From NCBI RefSeq assembly GCF_003336245.1, contig NZ_QPHM01000003.1, positions 1-64,000 on the forward strand: 64,000 bases of DNA, in the 5' to 3' direction. Positions within the stretch are counted from its first letter, which is position 1; the number at the start of each line of letters is the position of its first letter. Of this stretch, positions 52,488 through 62,095 are shown piece after piece. Under the pieces are notes generated by a model. That model did not search any database. It had not been told where the DNA came from and worked only from the letters and a program-made list of their open reading frames with translations. Origin of the DNA: Haloplanus salinus (GTDB taxonomy: Archaea > Halobacteriota > Halobacteria > Halobacteriales > Haloferacaceae). A program made the position numbers and the translations under genes.

Positions 52488-53201
52488 ATGACTCGAAGTC
52501 AACAGTTCAGTACTGCAGACGCTGGCGGATGGGCACTGGCGACCCGTCTCTTCGGCGTCGGCTTTCGTCGTGAGACATACGCGAACTTGGCGTATCTGCT
52601 CGCCCGGTTTCCGCTTGGCATCGCTTACTTCACGGTCTTGATAACCGGCCTTAGTCTTGGGGTGGGGCTGGTTCCGATGGTCGTCGGAATCCCGATACTG
52701 GCCGGTGTGCTCGCGCTCGGCGGCTACATTGGGGTGATCGAAGCGGCGCTCTTGAGCCGACTCCGCGGACGTGACATCTCGATCCCTCCCGCCGACCCTA
52801 CCGAACTGTCGGTACCCGAGTATCTGAAAGCCGTTGTAACCTCTCCCGGTAACTACCTGCTCGTCGGGTTCGGGTTCGCGTCGTTTGCCGTCGGTATTCC
52901 GTTGTTCGTTGCCATTACGGTCGTATTTTCGGTTGGGCTCACGCTCGTAGCCACACCCGTTCTCTACTGGATCCCTGGAGTCGAATACGAGTTCACGGGC
53001 CTCCGTGGTTCCATCGAGGTCGGGTCGTCGTCCGTCGACGCCGGGTCCGTGGTCGGAACCAGCATCAATACGCTTCCGGAGGCGCTGGCCGCGTCAGCAG
53101 TCGGTGTCGTCGTCTGTCTCGGAGGCCTGCACGCAGTCAACCTGAGCGCTTGGCTCCTCGCCGGACTGACCGAGCGCCTCCTCACGTTCCTGTCGGAGTA
53201 A
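52488..53201 (+). CDS. sensor-domain membrane protein
   Basis: This 237-residue protein starts at ATG 52488 (MTRSQQFSTADAGGWALATR). Four hydrophobic segments are present. The sequence FFGVGFRRETYANLAYLLAR-like start (FGVGFRRETYANLAYLLARF) and PLGIAYFTVLITGLSLGVGL match the putative Sensor domain (PF13796) seen in haloarchaeal and actinobacterial membrane proteins, usually before kinases or as stand-alone proteins. It is divergent from the zinc-ribbon/RDD pair. Confidence 0.82.
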   Translation: MTRSQQFSTADAGGWALATRLFGVGFRRETYANLAYLLARFPLGIAYFTVLITGLSLGVGLVPMVVGIPILAGVLALGGYIGVIEAALLSRLRGRDISIPPADPTELSVPEYLKAVVTSPGNYLLVGFGFASFAVGIPLFVAITVVFSVGLTLVATPVLYWIPGVEYEFTGLRGSIEVGSSSVDAGSVVGTSINTLPEALAASAVGVVVCLGGLHAVNLSAWLLAGLTERLLTFLSE

Positions 53202-53249
53202 TCGTTCCCTGTCGTAATTCGGGACCGGTCTGTCGCCACACACGGCGGA

Positions 53250-53447
53250 CTAACGTTGTAGGCGCTCGACAGTTCGCTCGGCGAACACGCCGACAAGCGC
53301 GATGCTCCCGCCGATGACCGTGTAAAGCGCTAGGATCGCACTGGTTCCGTAGCCTTGGAGATAGCCGATGCTCGATAGCCGGAGCATCGCGAGAACGCCG
53401 CTCGGTCCCCCGATGATGACCGGCGTCGGTTTCCTCCGATGAGGTGT
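53250..53447 (-). pseudogene. C-terminal stub of a membrane protein cut by an IS
   Basis: The frame reads PVIIGGPSGVLAMLRLSSIG, then YLQGYGTSAILALYTVIGGS and IALVGVFAERTVERLQR, with a TGA immediately upstream at the boundary of the tnpB element. An internal ATG at 53387 could start a 45-residue peptide with one membrane helix. The missing part does not reappear beyond the element. Family not recognised. Confidence 0.5.
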
Positions 53448-53486
53448 TCACACAGAATCGAGGGGGAAGCCCACGGCTTTAGCCGT

Positions 53487-53541
53487 CTCCAGAACGCTCC
53501 GCGTTCTGGTGGGCTGCACAAGAGCTTCGCTCTTGTGAACG
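53487..53541. repeat. 55-bp double-hairpin insert in an IS left end
   Basis: Hairpin 1 is CCAGAACGC-TCC-GCGTTCTGG (53489-53509) and hairpin 2 is CACAAGAGC-TTC-GCTCTTGTG (53517-53537), followed by AACG. It interrupts the left-end stem of the tnpB element; an uninterrupted version of that stem and flank is seen at 58605. Confidence 0.8.
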
Positions 53542-53630
53542 TAAAAGGAATCCGACAAAACTCGAAACAAACCACGAGCGATAGCAACCCGACTCCCCCA
53601 CGCCAGTCGTTAACGTGATAAAGAGAAAAT

Positions 53631-54935
53631 ATGATGTGCGAAATACGGGTGGAGGACGTGATTCGCGTGGTCGAGGCCAAACTCGACGTATCCACGGAGC
53701 GGTGCGACGAGCTCAATCAGACTAAAGACCAGTTCCTCCACTGCGCGAACACCACCGCAGCGTGGGCGTGGAGACACCCGAACGACTACTGCGTGACCTC
53801 GAAACAGGAAGCCGAGAACTCCGCAACGAGACGGAGCTGACGGCAAACCTCGTGTAGAACGGGATTCGGCGTGCTATCGAGGTCAAAAAAGCGGTGTCGC
53901 CCGACTCAAGGAGGGCGAGAACACCAGTCAACCGCAGTTCGATGCGTGGAGCGTCGTCTACGACAAGCGTTCTGCGACGTTCCACCGCGACCACGTTTCC
54001 CTTTCCACAGTGAACGGTCGCATCGAGTGTGACTACGTGATTCCCGACGACGCAGAGAGGACACCGATCGGCGAGTACCTGCTGAACGAGGACTACGGGT
54101 TCCGCACGTCCACGTTGCAGTACGACCGTTCGACGGAGTCGTTCTACCTCCACGCTCGAATGCGCCGAACGACAGACGGGGAAGAGTCGTCCACGACTAC
54201 TTCTGAAGACGCCAAGCACAGAACAGTCCTTGGTGTTGACCTGAACGTGGACGGCTCGCTCGCCGTGACTTCCACAGGCGCGTTTATCCGGAACGCCGAC
54301 GAGATGAACAATCGACGTCACCAGAAGCCAGCGGCTTCTGGTTGGCTCACGAGAGCGCCGCTCTCGTGAACGCCGAGAGTTCGAGAAGACGCGGGGGGCG
54401 ATGCAACAGGCGGGAACGCGGTCGGCGCACCTGTCGATTCAGTCGATGAACGACCGCGAACCGGATTCTCGAAGACGCCCGCGACCACGGGTGTACGCAT
54501 ATCGCGTTCGAGAACCTGACCGATATTGGCAAGCGGATGACTGGTGCAAAGCGATTCCACGCGTGGGCGTTTCGGCGGTTGTACCAGTACGTCGAATACA
54601 AGGCCGAGATGTACGGCATCGAGGTTGAGCAGGTGAGTCCTGCGTACACGTCTCAACGGTGTTCGTCGTGTGGGTTTACGCACGAGGACGATCGGCGGTC
54701 GAAACACCAGTTCGTGTGCCAGAAGTGCGAATATGAACTGAACGCGGATTACAACGCGAGCAAGCTTCTCGAGAAACTCCACTCGGGGCAGACGTCTTCG
54801 AGTGGAGGCGCACCCTGTCAGTGTGCGCTAGCGTCAGGGACGCCGAACCTGAACGGCGATTACACCGCCTCCGTCGATTCGACGGCAGAAGGGGAGTCCA
54901 CTGACAAGCCCACGACTTCAGTCGTGGGTCACTGA
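53631..54935 (+). pseudogene. tnpB: tnpB with at least five disruptions
   Basis: The N-terminus MMCEIRVEDVIRVVEAKLDV is normal. A deletion of about 15 bases follows near 53817, then an in-frame TAG (LTANLV-stop) at about 53858, a frameshift near 53893, a 55-base double-hairpin insert at 54318-54372, and a deletion of about 12 codons near 54458. Conserved parts remain: RuvC-I (VLGVDLNVDGSLAV), RuvC-II (HIAFENLTDI), and the zinc ribbon (CSSCGFTHEDD ... CQKCEYELNADYNASKL) with RuvC-III Asp. It is inactive. Confidence 0.88.
54318..54372. repeat. 55-bp double-hairpin insert inside tnpB
   Basis: Hairpin 1 is CCAGAAGCC-AGC-GGCTTCTGG (54321-54341) and hairpin 2 is CACGAGAGC-GCC-GCTCTCGTG (54348-54368), followed by AACG. 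Without it the frame reads NADEMNNRRREFEKTRG, the normal TnpB sequence. Length, spacing, three-base loops and the CCAGAA, GGCT, CACRAGAGC and TGAACG positions match the insert at 53487. Confidence 0.85.
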
Positions 54936-55010
54936 CTGCGACCTACCGCGAGCACAGCGTCGGCGTGCCTGCTTTTCGTGCCACAGCGGGCGAGTACAAT
55001 CCATCGAGGG

Positions 55011-56645
55011 TCACCGATCTCTCCGTGACCAGCCCGCCACTGCTGCGACGAGAACGAGTAAGAGGACCAAACCCACTGCAGCCGGAATGATACCACCGGT
55101 GCCGACCGCCGGCCGTTGGGGTGTCACCGTTTCGCCAGCGAAGTTCGGCGAGATTGGCACCGCTCTCGTGACACTCGCCGTGCTACCGTTAGTTCTCTCG
55201 ATGGTGAGGGTGACGGTCGTCTCGCCGTCCGTCCTCGCGGGTAGTTCGAGCACTCGTCCACGTTGGTCGACGGTACCGTCACCGTCAATGTCCCAGCGGT
55301 GTGTCGCGACGGTATCTTGCGCCACCGCCGGGTATGCAACGAGCCGGACCATGTCGCCTGCGTTCGGATCGCTCGGGCTAACCCCGAACCATGCCTCACC
55401 GTCCGTGGCTGTTCCTGTCGATGAACTCGACGTCTGTGTCGCGGCGGCCGTCGGCACCGGAGTCGTGGCCCTAGTCGACGGTGCCGATGCCTCCGAATCG
55501 GTCGAGGTCGGAGTGGCTGTTGACATTGGGGTAGCGGTGACCGTTGGCGTCGCTTCGGTCACGGTGATGGTCCCACAGGCTGCGATGTCACTGGTTTCAC
55601 TACCGCTGTACGACCAGACCTTCACCCGTGGCTCGTAGGTCCCTGGTTCGGAATACGAGATCAACCGCGACCGCTGTGCGGTGTACTCGCCGAACGAACT
55701 GCCGCCATATTTGTCGTACTGGTAGTCGTCGGCGTGCTCCGAGCCCGAGGCGTCGATCGTCACCGGCTCGCCGACTTGAACGCTGATCGCCGAGATCGTA
55801 CACTTGGCGACCGCACTGGGGGCTGGGGTGGGAGTGGCCGTCGGCGTCGGGGTCGGTGTCGACGTCGCTTCGGTCACGGTGATGGTCCCACAGGCTGCGA
55901 TGTCACTGGTTTCACTACCGCTGTACGACCAGACCTTCACCCGTGGCTCGTAAGTCCCTGGTTCGGAATACGAGATCAACCGCGACCGCTGTGCGGTGTA
56001 CTCGCCGAACGAACTGCCGCCATATTTGTCGTACTGGTAGTCGTCGGCGTGCTCCGAGCCCGAGGCGTCGATCGTCACCGACTCCCCAATCTGGACGCTC
56101 GTCTCCGAGAGCGTACACTTGGCGACCGCACTGGGGGCTGGGGTGGGAGTGGCCGTCGGCGTCGGGGTCGGTGTCGGGGTCGCTTCGGTCACGGTGATGC
56201 TTCCACAGGCTGCGACATCGCTGGCTTCACCATCGCTGTACGACCAGACCTTCACCTGCGGATCGTAGGTGCCGGGTTCGGCGTACGAGACCAACCGCGA
56301 ACGTTGTGTGGTGTACTCCCCGAACGCTTCGTTCCCATACTTGTCGTACTGGTGGTCGTCGGCGTTCTCCGAGCCCGAGGCGTCGATCGTCACCGACTCG
56401 CCGACTTGAACGCTGGTCGCCGAGACCGTACACCGGGCGATGGGGTCGGTGTTCGTGGCGAACGCCGGACTCGGCCCTGCATCGCCGCTATACAGCGCAC
56501 TGCTCGTCGCGTCCGCACCGACGACGGGGCTCACACCAAACGTGATAGCGCCGATCAGCGTCAACAAAACGAGGGCAATCCCCCCGTAGCGGCGTGTCGA
56601 GTGATTGCTCGACGGTGACTCGTCACGGTGTCTCCGCTCCTCCAT
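55011..56645 (-). CDS. surface protein with three PKD-like repeats
   Basis: About 544 residues from ATG 56645 (MEERRHRDESPSSNHSTRRY). It has one N-terminal signal/anchor helix (GIALVLLTLIGAITFGVSPV). Three PKD-like domains follow (CTVSATSVQVGESVTIDASG pattern), linked by Thr/Pro repeats (TPTPTPTATPTPAPSAVA). A fourth, diverged PKD-like unit lies at about 445-515, and a C-terminal membrane helix with basic end closes it (AVGLVLLLVLVAAVAGWSRR). The three units are nearly identical in DNA and spaced exactly 315 bases apart (starting near 55561, 55876 and 56191). An outer-surface adhesin-like role is likely. Confidence 0.85.
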   Translation of the reverse strand: MEERRHRDESPSSNHSTRRYGGIALVLLTLIGAITFGVSPVVGADATSSALYSGDAGPSPAFATNTDPIARCTVSATSVQVGESVTIDASGSENADDHQYDKYGNEAFGEYTTQRSRLVSYAEPGTYDPQVKVWSYSDGEASDVAACGSITVTEATPTPTPTPTATPTPAPSAVAKCTLSETSVQIGESVTIDASGSEHADDYQYDKYGGSSFGEYTAQRSRLISYSEPGTYEPRVKVWSYSGSETSDIAACGTITVTEATSTPTPTPTATPTPAPSAVAKCTISAISVQVGEPVTIDASGSEHADDYQYDKYGGSSFGEYTAQRSRLISYSEPGTYEPRVKVWSYSGSETSDIAACGTITVTEATPTVTATPMSTATPTSTDSEASAPSTRATTPVPTAAATQTSSSSTGTATDGEAWFGVSPSDPNAGDMVRLVAYPAVAQDTVATHRWDIDGDGTVDQRGRVLELPARTDGETTVTLTIERTNGSTASVTRAVPISPNFAGETVTPQRPAVGTGGIIPAAVGLVLLLVLVAAVAGWSRRDR

Positions 56646-57585
56646 CTCGTCGTCAGTCGGTGGATTCATGTCTGGTCACTACCCCTAGAGTTCGGCCCGG
56701 GACCCGTCGCACGGCTAAAAACCGCATCTGGACGCCGTCAGTCTGGGTGGCTGTCATGGCGGCTCCGTCCCCGACCGTCGCCCGCGCAAATTCTCGCAAG
56801 CGAATCGGGGCGGTCGACTCGCCTACGTACGGCCGGTCGTAATGACGGGATTGCTGTACATCGATAAAAATACCAATGTTACGTGATAGCTGTACGAGAC
56901 GATAGGCGAGCCAGCCGGGTCCGGAGTGCTCTTCGCTCGAAATCACCCGTCGTAGGAGATGTTCCGACCGGACGGGAAACAGCGACAGACACTCCTCTTG
57001 GACGGTCGAAGAGGGCATCGACTCACAAGAGACGTCCGTCGTGTAGGTGTCGACGAACTCCTGCAGGCCACCTCGGAAGCGCTCGCTTGCTGTCTCGGCA
57101 GTCCGATCTCAACTGGCTTCGACGTCCAACCCGACGAGTTCGTCACGCGATTGGTAGTATATCTCCCCAACTAGCACAACCTGGTACGGCATCAGCTTCT
57201 CGATCCCGTGGGCCGTCCACAGCGTCATCACCCCACAGGACGCGATCAACGTCGCCGTCGTTGGACTCGGCTAGCGTGTCGCCAAGGCCGGCGACCCGAT
57301 CCGAAACGCCAACATCTCGGTCCGGTCGGCGTGCTGTCGTGGCTGTGAAACTGAGACGGACGTCGCAGCCGTCGTCTCGGGCTGAGCGCTCGTCGGCCTG
57401 CTACTGACCGTCGAGGTGCGGGCGAGTCGTCCGGAAGAGAGTAGCATCATCGGTCAACGCGAAATCGGCCCGCATGTCCCGGATACCCCGCTCACGCTCG
57501 TCGTCGGGCCGGTCGCCCGGCGCCACCTCACTGACGGGTGTGGAGCACGGTCGCGTCGTTGGGGCGAACGGACTCCGTCTGCCCG
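56646..57585. other. stretch of about 940 bases without an intact gene
   Basis: Only short open frames occur. Two plus-strand pieces look faintly protein-like: about 56959-57174 (DELLQATSEALACCLGSPIS) and about 57188-57280 (YGISFSIPWAVHSVITPQDA then INVAVVGLG and a stop). These may be relics of decayed genes. I cannot assign them. Confidence 0.35.
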
Positions 57586-57993
57586 TCACTCGGAGAGCAG
57601 GCGGTCGAGCGCCGTCCGCTCGGCGTGGTCCCACCCCGTGCCGCCGGTCGCGCGGTGTAGTTCCCGAACCGTCGCGGATGCTGGCGTTCCGGTCAGCACG
57701 GCGACGTTCTCGGTTCGGCGCTGCCACGCCAGCCTCCACGCCATCGCGGGTTCGACCCGGACGTAGGTGATCGTCGGGTCGGGATCGACCGCTCGGAGCG
57801 GGACGCGGCGCCGTCCGCCGGTGTCGGTCGCGTCGACGACCGTGGACGCGCGGGGCGACACGTCGGCGGCGGCGCGGACGGCCGCCAGCAGGTCCCCGAA
57901 ATCGGGGACGCGCCACGATAGACTCCGGTGGCCCTGATACTGCTCGACGTGGATGGGTGGATCGACCGACACGCGCTCGGTGTCGTCCGGCAT
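57586..57993 (-). CDS. haloarchaeal protein of unknown function
   Basis: This 135-residue soluble protein (MPDDTERVSVDPPIHVEQYQ ... DALDRLLSE-type end) has the segment SLSWRVPDFGDLLAAVRAAA and a C-terminal VAVLTGTPASATVRELHRAT. Codon use is normal for the host. No family was recognised. It lies alone on the minus strand. Confidence 0.6.
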   Translation of the reverse strand: MPDDTERVSVDPPIHVEQYQGHRSLSWRVPDFGDLLAAVRAAADVSPRASTVVDATDTGGRRRVPLRAVDPDPTITYVRVEPAMAWRLAWQRRTENVAVLTGTPASATVRELHRATGGTGWDHAERTALDRLLSE

Positions 57994-59158
57994 ACGACGT
58001 GGTCCGTCCGTTCGGTAAAGAGCCTACCTCCGATCGTCGATGCACGGGTGCGTTCGTCGGTGACGCCCAGCCAGTGGCTTCTTAGCCTCGCTTCGAACAC
58101 CCGCCGGCCGTGGGTCCGGTGTGCTCTGTGGAGCGATATGGCGTCCATTCGCTCGCCCGCTTGACCTGTGAGGCCGCTCAGAGTCGAGCGAACCGTCTCG
58201 GAGCGGGCCGCGCACTCGACGTCGCGGATCGCTCCGAATGCCCTCGGCCGCTGGGTGGCGTGGAACGACGAGTAGCGCCGCCGAACGGCAACCCGTTCGG
58301 GAGGCGGTGATACGGCCACCCCGCACCTCACCGTCGCTGCCTGCTGTGGGCTGCTCGGAGTTGAACCGGGGCCCTCCAGCGCCTCCGCCGGTGACGCTAC
58401 CATCAGCGGAACCCCGGAGCCCGGAGGATCCTCCACCCGTCACGCGGTCGCTGCTAGCTGTGCTACCAAACTGAACGCTGTACCCACATTCGGTGTGCGA
58501 CTGTCGGGACAACGACCCTCCGCATCGCCCCGTCTTGTCGGAACTGGTATCGAATCGATGGGGCGGCCGTCTGCCGCGGGGGTTACAGCGGTTCAAGGAG
58601 AAAACCCACGGCTTCAGCCGTGGGATGAATCCGACAACAGCCGAAACAACTAGGACGGCTCGTATCGTCAGTCGTGCTACCGAGTCTCGGGTAAGGATAT
58701 GCACGCCAGCGCGGCGGTAGATGAAGCCCGCTATCCGAGTCGTGGGCCGGACTGGCACGGCCCACAACCCCACCGAACGACGCGAGTGGGGAACCTCTCC
58801 GTCGTGGGCACGGTCTGTGACCGTGGAACCCCACGACTTCAGTCGTGGGAGGATGTCAGATCGACCGGTGGTTCCAACCGGCGTTCCACGGTGGCGTCCG
58901 GGTGCAACACGCCGGCTGTGCTCGGCGGTGTGCGGCCGGTCGTCACCCACCCTTGGGTCATCTCTCGCGGCCGTCAGCCGCCGATGTCTCACCGGCGCCG
59001 ACCGTATCGCACCCGCGTCGTGGCTGCCGCAACCGGCTCCCCCGCGCGCGGCGCGTCGGCCCGCAGTTACACACGACCGACTCAGACCGATTCGCCTCCA
59101 CCCCGAACGGCCGCCACACGCCCCGAAAGATAAGCCGCCGGCCCGGTAAGGCAAAGTG
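57994..59158. other. gene-free region around a mini-element
   Basis: Apart from the tnpB-derived mini-element at 58600-58857, no gene is supported. Long open frames on both strands are Arg/Pro/Ser-rich and overlap each other, as expected by chance in high-GC DNA. Confidence 0.4.
58600..58857 (+). mobile_element. tnpB-derived mini-element (PATE-like) keeping both ends
   Basis: A left-end hairpin CCCACGGC-TTCA-GCCGTGGG (58605-58624) followed by ATGAATCCGACAACAGCCGA is typical of haloarchaeal tnpB elements. A right-end hairpin CCCACGAC-TTCA-GTCGTGGG lies at 58830-58849. Just before it, one frame reads VGNLSVVGTVCDRGTPRLQS, close to the NLSVSVGSTSSGGTPRL end of the TnpB at 20478. Nearly all of the coding region is deleted, but the 3-prime part that normally carries the guide-RNA scaffold is kept. 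Such non-autonomous derivatives are known in haloarchaea as palindrome-associated elements. Confidence 0.75.
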
Positions 59159-61015
59159 ATGCCGACGTATCCGATCGAGGAGTTGGCGAGTCTGCCAAGT
59201 TTCTACCATCCGGCGGCCGCCCCGAGCGGCGACGCCGTCGCGGTGTACTACGACGGGAGCGGCCGCAACGAGCTCTGTCTCGTCGACCCTGCGACGGGTG
59301 AGATGACCCGGGTTAGCGACGGCACCGTTCCGCGGGACGCTCGGTACCCCTTCCGGTGGGCGCCCACGGGTGACAGGCTGTACTTTCACCGGGACTGTGG
59401 CGGCGACGAACAAAACGACATCGTGGCCATCGGTCGCGACGGTGCGGTCGAGCCGGTCGTCGAGAACGACGGACAGACGATCCTCGCCGATGTCTCCGAG
59501 AACGGTCGGTATCTGTTGCTCGTCAGCGACGTCGGCCAGCAGCTGAACCTGTACGAACACGACCGCGAGACGGGCGCCACGACACGGCTCACCGAGTACC
59601 GGCAGCCGGTCCGCGGCGGCGTCTACACGCCCGACGCGAATCGAGTGGCGTACACCACGAACGAGTCCGAGAGCCTCGACAATCGAGACGTCTACGTCGC
59701 GGCCGTCGCGCGCGACGACGGTGACCCCGCGACGCTGACCGACGTCCGTAACCTCCAGATCGGCCGAGAGGGGGCCGAGGCAGCGGTGAGCGACGTCAGC
59801 CCCGACGGGACCCGGCTCCTCGTCTCCGACAACACCTCGGATAAGCCGCGCGTCGGGATCTACGATCTGACCGACGAGACCCTCGCCTGGCTCACCGACC
59901 CCGAGCACGTCGAGTCGCCAGCGACCTTCCTGCCCGAAGGTGAGAGGGTCCTCGCAACCCGAACGCGGCAGTGTGCGGTCGTGCCGGTGGTTCACGACCT
60001 CGACGGCGGCAGCCGGGAGCTCGACCTGCCGGATGGCGTCGCCTCCGTCCCCGGCGCCGGTGACGCCGCGACGCTCTCCGCAACCGAGGTACTAGTCGCG
60101 CACCAGACGCCCACCGACCGTCCGACGCTGCTCCGCGTGGACCTCGAAACCGGCGACACGGACACGATCCTCCAGCCGGCGTACGGCACGCTCGATCCCG
60201 ACGGATTCGTCGACTGCTCGTACGAGACGTTCGGGTCACACGACGGGCTGGATATCGAGGCGCTGGTGTACGACTCCGGACGCCGGCCCTCGCCGGTCGT
60301 CGTGAAAATCCACGGTGGACCGCCGGCACAGGATCGGAAGGGGTTCGATTTGGGCACACAGTTTCTCGCGACGCGCGGGTACAGCGTACTCCGGGTGAAC
60401 TACCGCGGCTCGACCGGCCGAGGCCGGGAGTTCAAGAACCTGATCAACGGCGACTGGGGCGGTGCCGAACAAGGCGACATCGCCGCGGGCACCCGGTGGC
60501 TAGCCGGACAGGACTGGGTCGACGAGGGCCGTATCGCCGTCATGGGCGGGTCGTACGGTGGCTATTCGACGAACATGCAGCTGGTTCTGTATCCCGAGCT
60601 GTACGCTGCGGGCATCAGCCAGGTCGGGATCGCCGACCTCGAGGCGCTCTACGAGGAGTCGATGCCACATTTCAGGACGATGCTCCGCCGGTATCTCGGC
60701 GACCCGGCGGCGAACGAAACGCTTTATCGGGAGCGGTCTGCGGTCACCCACGTCGAGGACCTTGCAGCCCCGCTCTGCATCGTCCACGGGGTCAACGACC
60801 CGCGGTGTCCGATCTCGCAGGCGCGCCTGTTCCGCGACGCCCTGCTCGACGCCGGATACGACGAGGGCGAGGACGCCGACTTCGAGTACACCGAGCTCGG
60901 CGACGAGGGTCACGGCTCGACCGATATCGACAACCGGATCCGCTCGTTCGAGATCGTCGCGGACTTTCTCGACCGACGGATGCCGGTCGAGACGACGCCC
61001 GAGACGGGCCACTGA
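59159..61015 (+). CDS. S9-family (prolyl oligopeptidase-like) serine peptidase
   Basis: A 618-residue protein from ATG 59159. The N-terminal about 340 residues form a beta-propeller (repeated SPDGTRLL, PTGDRLYFH units) that limits access to short peptides. The C-terminal alpha/beta-hydrolase domain (about 370-610) has the oxyanion segment VVKIHGGP and the nucleophile elbow MGGSYGGYS, with the catalytic Asp in GVNDPRCP and His in GDEGHGS. It probably cleaves oligopeptides in the cytoplasm, as no signal peptide is present. All catalytic residues are intact. Confidence 0.95.
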   Translation: MPTYPIEELASLPSFYHPAAAPSGDAVAVYYDGSGRNELCLVDPATGEMTRVSDGTVPRDARYPFRWAPTGDRLYFHRDCGGDEQNDIVAIGRDGAVEPVVENDGQTILADVSENGRYLLLVSDVGQQLNLYEHDRETGATTRLTEYRQPVRGGVYTPDANRVAYTTNESESLDNRDVYVAAVARDDGDPATLTDVRNLQIGREGAEAAVSDVSPDGTRLLVSDNTSDKPRVGIYDLTDETLAWLTDPEHVESPATFLPEGERVLATRTRQCAVVPVVHDLDGGSRELDLPDGVASVPGAGDAATLSATEVLVAHQTPTDRPTLLRVDLETGDTDTILQPAYGTLDPDGFVDCSYETFGSHDGLDIEALVYDSGRRPSPVVVKIHGGPPAQDRKGFDLGTQFLATRGYSVLRVNYRGSTGRGREFKNLINGDWGGAEQGDIAAGTRWLAGQDWVDEGRIAVMGGSYGGYSTNMQLVLYPELYAAGISQVGIADLEALYEESMPHFRTMLRRYLGDPAANETLYRERSAVTHVEDLAAPLCIVHGVNDPRCPISQARLFRDALLDAGYDEGEDADFEYTELGDEGHGSTDIDNRIRSFEIVADFLDRRMPVETTPETGH

Positions 61016-61330
61016 GCTCTCCGGACTCCCCCGGCCCGGCCGGTCGGCTAACGGCGTCTCGTGGCGGCGTGGTCACCCGGTCGTCGCCACGGCGATGCTC
61101 TTCGGACTTCCGGCGCGTAGACGGTTTCCCGCGCACGCAGCCACCGTTCGCACGAACCCGCCCGACGACCGCACCGCTCGCCGGGGTGAGCACGTCAGTC
61201 CCGTGTCCGCGCCACGAGTCGTGCGACCGTTACGCGGACGGGCGTCATCCCGGTGGCGACTCCTGCCACCGCGACGCGCACCGGGCGCGCGGACGGGCGG
61301 GGTGAGCCTCGTCGCCGTTCGGCCCGCCAG
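61016..61330. other. intergenic, nothing recognised
   Basis: About 315 GC-rich bases downstream of the peptidase gene. Open frames are Arg/Pro-rich and chance-like. I see no gene, repeat or RNA. Confidence 0.4.
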
Positions 61331-61606
61331 CTACAGCGGTGCGACCTCGAACCGGCCGGTGTCGATCAGGTCGACGAACTCCGTCACGGCAAAGGTCGTT
61401 CCGGCGGTGATGACTCGCGACCGTCCGCCGAGCGGCCAGCCGACCTGCTCCTCAGTCTCGTATTCGGTCGCCGGTTCGACCGTCACTCCCGATCCATCGA
61501 TCCGTGCCACCCACAGCACCCGATCGTACTCGGTGTCGTACAGTCCATCGCCGGGCGTGACGGTCGCACTCTCGGTCTCGATCGACTTGGCGTCGGAGAA
61601 TCCCAC
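61331..61606 (-). CDS. small protein of unknown function
   Basis: This 91-residue acidic protein (MGFSDAKSIETESATVTPGD ... VITAGTTFAVTEFVDLIDTG) is predicted mostly beta. Codon use is normal. Family not recognised. Confidence 0.6.
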   Translation of the reverse strand: MGFSDAKSIETESATVTPGDGLYDTEYDRVLWVARIDGSGVTVEPATEYETEEQVGWPLGGRSRVITAGTTFAVTEFVDLIDTGRFEVAPL

Positions 61607-61664
61607 GTGTAGCCCGCGTAGGGGCCGGCGGAGCTAAAGGCTGCCGGCGCTCGTGACGGCCTCG

Positions 61665-61928
61665 TTACTCGAACAGTCCCTCCTCACGAAAGCCGGTCAT
61701 CAGGTCGTCGACGAGGTCGGTCGCCGTCTCGTAAGGGTAGTCCTGATACTCGCCGTAGGTCGCCCCGAATTCCATCACGTCGACCGACACGTCGCCCGCT
61801 TCGAACGTCGTCGCCGGGCCGTCGGGTAGCGCCGGCACCAACTCCATCGGGTCTTCGACCGGGAAATCCGCGTCGGTGAACACCGCTTCCAGTTCCGCCC
61901 TGAGCAGTTCAGCGTCGTCCGATGACAT
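61665..61928 (-). CDS. MTH865-like family protein
   Basis: This 87-residue protein starts at ATG 61928 (MSSDDAELLRAELEAVFTDA). The segment FPVEDPMELVPALPDGPATT and the closing helix DLVDDLMTGFREEGLFE match the MTH865-like family of small archaeal proteins with unknown role. Upstream in-frame ATGs (61967 and 62093) would add Arg-rich residues and are not preferred. Confidence 0.75.
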   Translation of the reverse strand: MSSDDAELLRAELEAVFTDADFPVEDPMELVPALPDGPATTFEAGDVSVDVMEFGATYGEYQDYPYETATDLVDDLMTGFREEGLFE

Positions 61929-62095
61929 ACTGCGTCTTTCGTTACCGAGTCTGAAATCGTTGTTCATGCCGTGGCACACGCCGCCGGCCAACGACGATCG
62001 GTGTGGTAGCGCTCTCGGGCGACGAATCACGACCACATCGTGCCGTCCCCGTCGAACGGGATCCCCTCGCGACCGTCGCAGCCGACGGGCCAATG

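Larger units (their letters stand above)
53455..54935 (+). mobile_element. decayed tnpB-only (IS1341-type) element
   Basis: The left end carries the AAGCCCACGGCTTTAGCCGT stem, interrupted by a double-hairpin insert. The right end carries CCCACGACTTCAGTCGTGGG at 54909-54928. Between them lies one tnpB with several frame breaks and no tnpA. It probably inserted into a membrane protein gene whose stub remains on the left. Confidence 0.8.

Noticed and set aside
58366-58392. tRNA T-arm-like GGTTCAACTCC on the minus strand
   Set aside because: No acceptor stem, D-arm or anticodon arm could be matched at the right distances.
58024-59154. 376-residue minus-strand protein
   Set aside because: Low-complexity Arg/Gly/Ser-rich frame that runs through the mini-element; no coding features.
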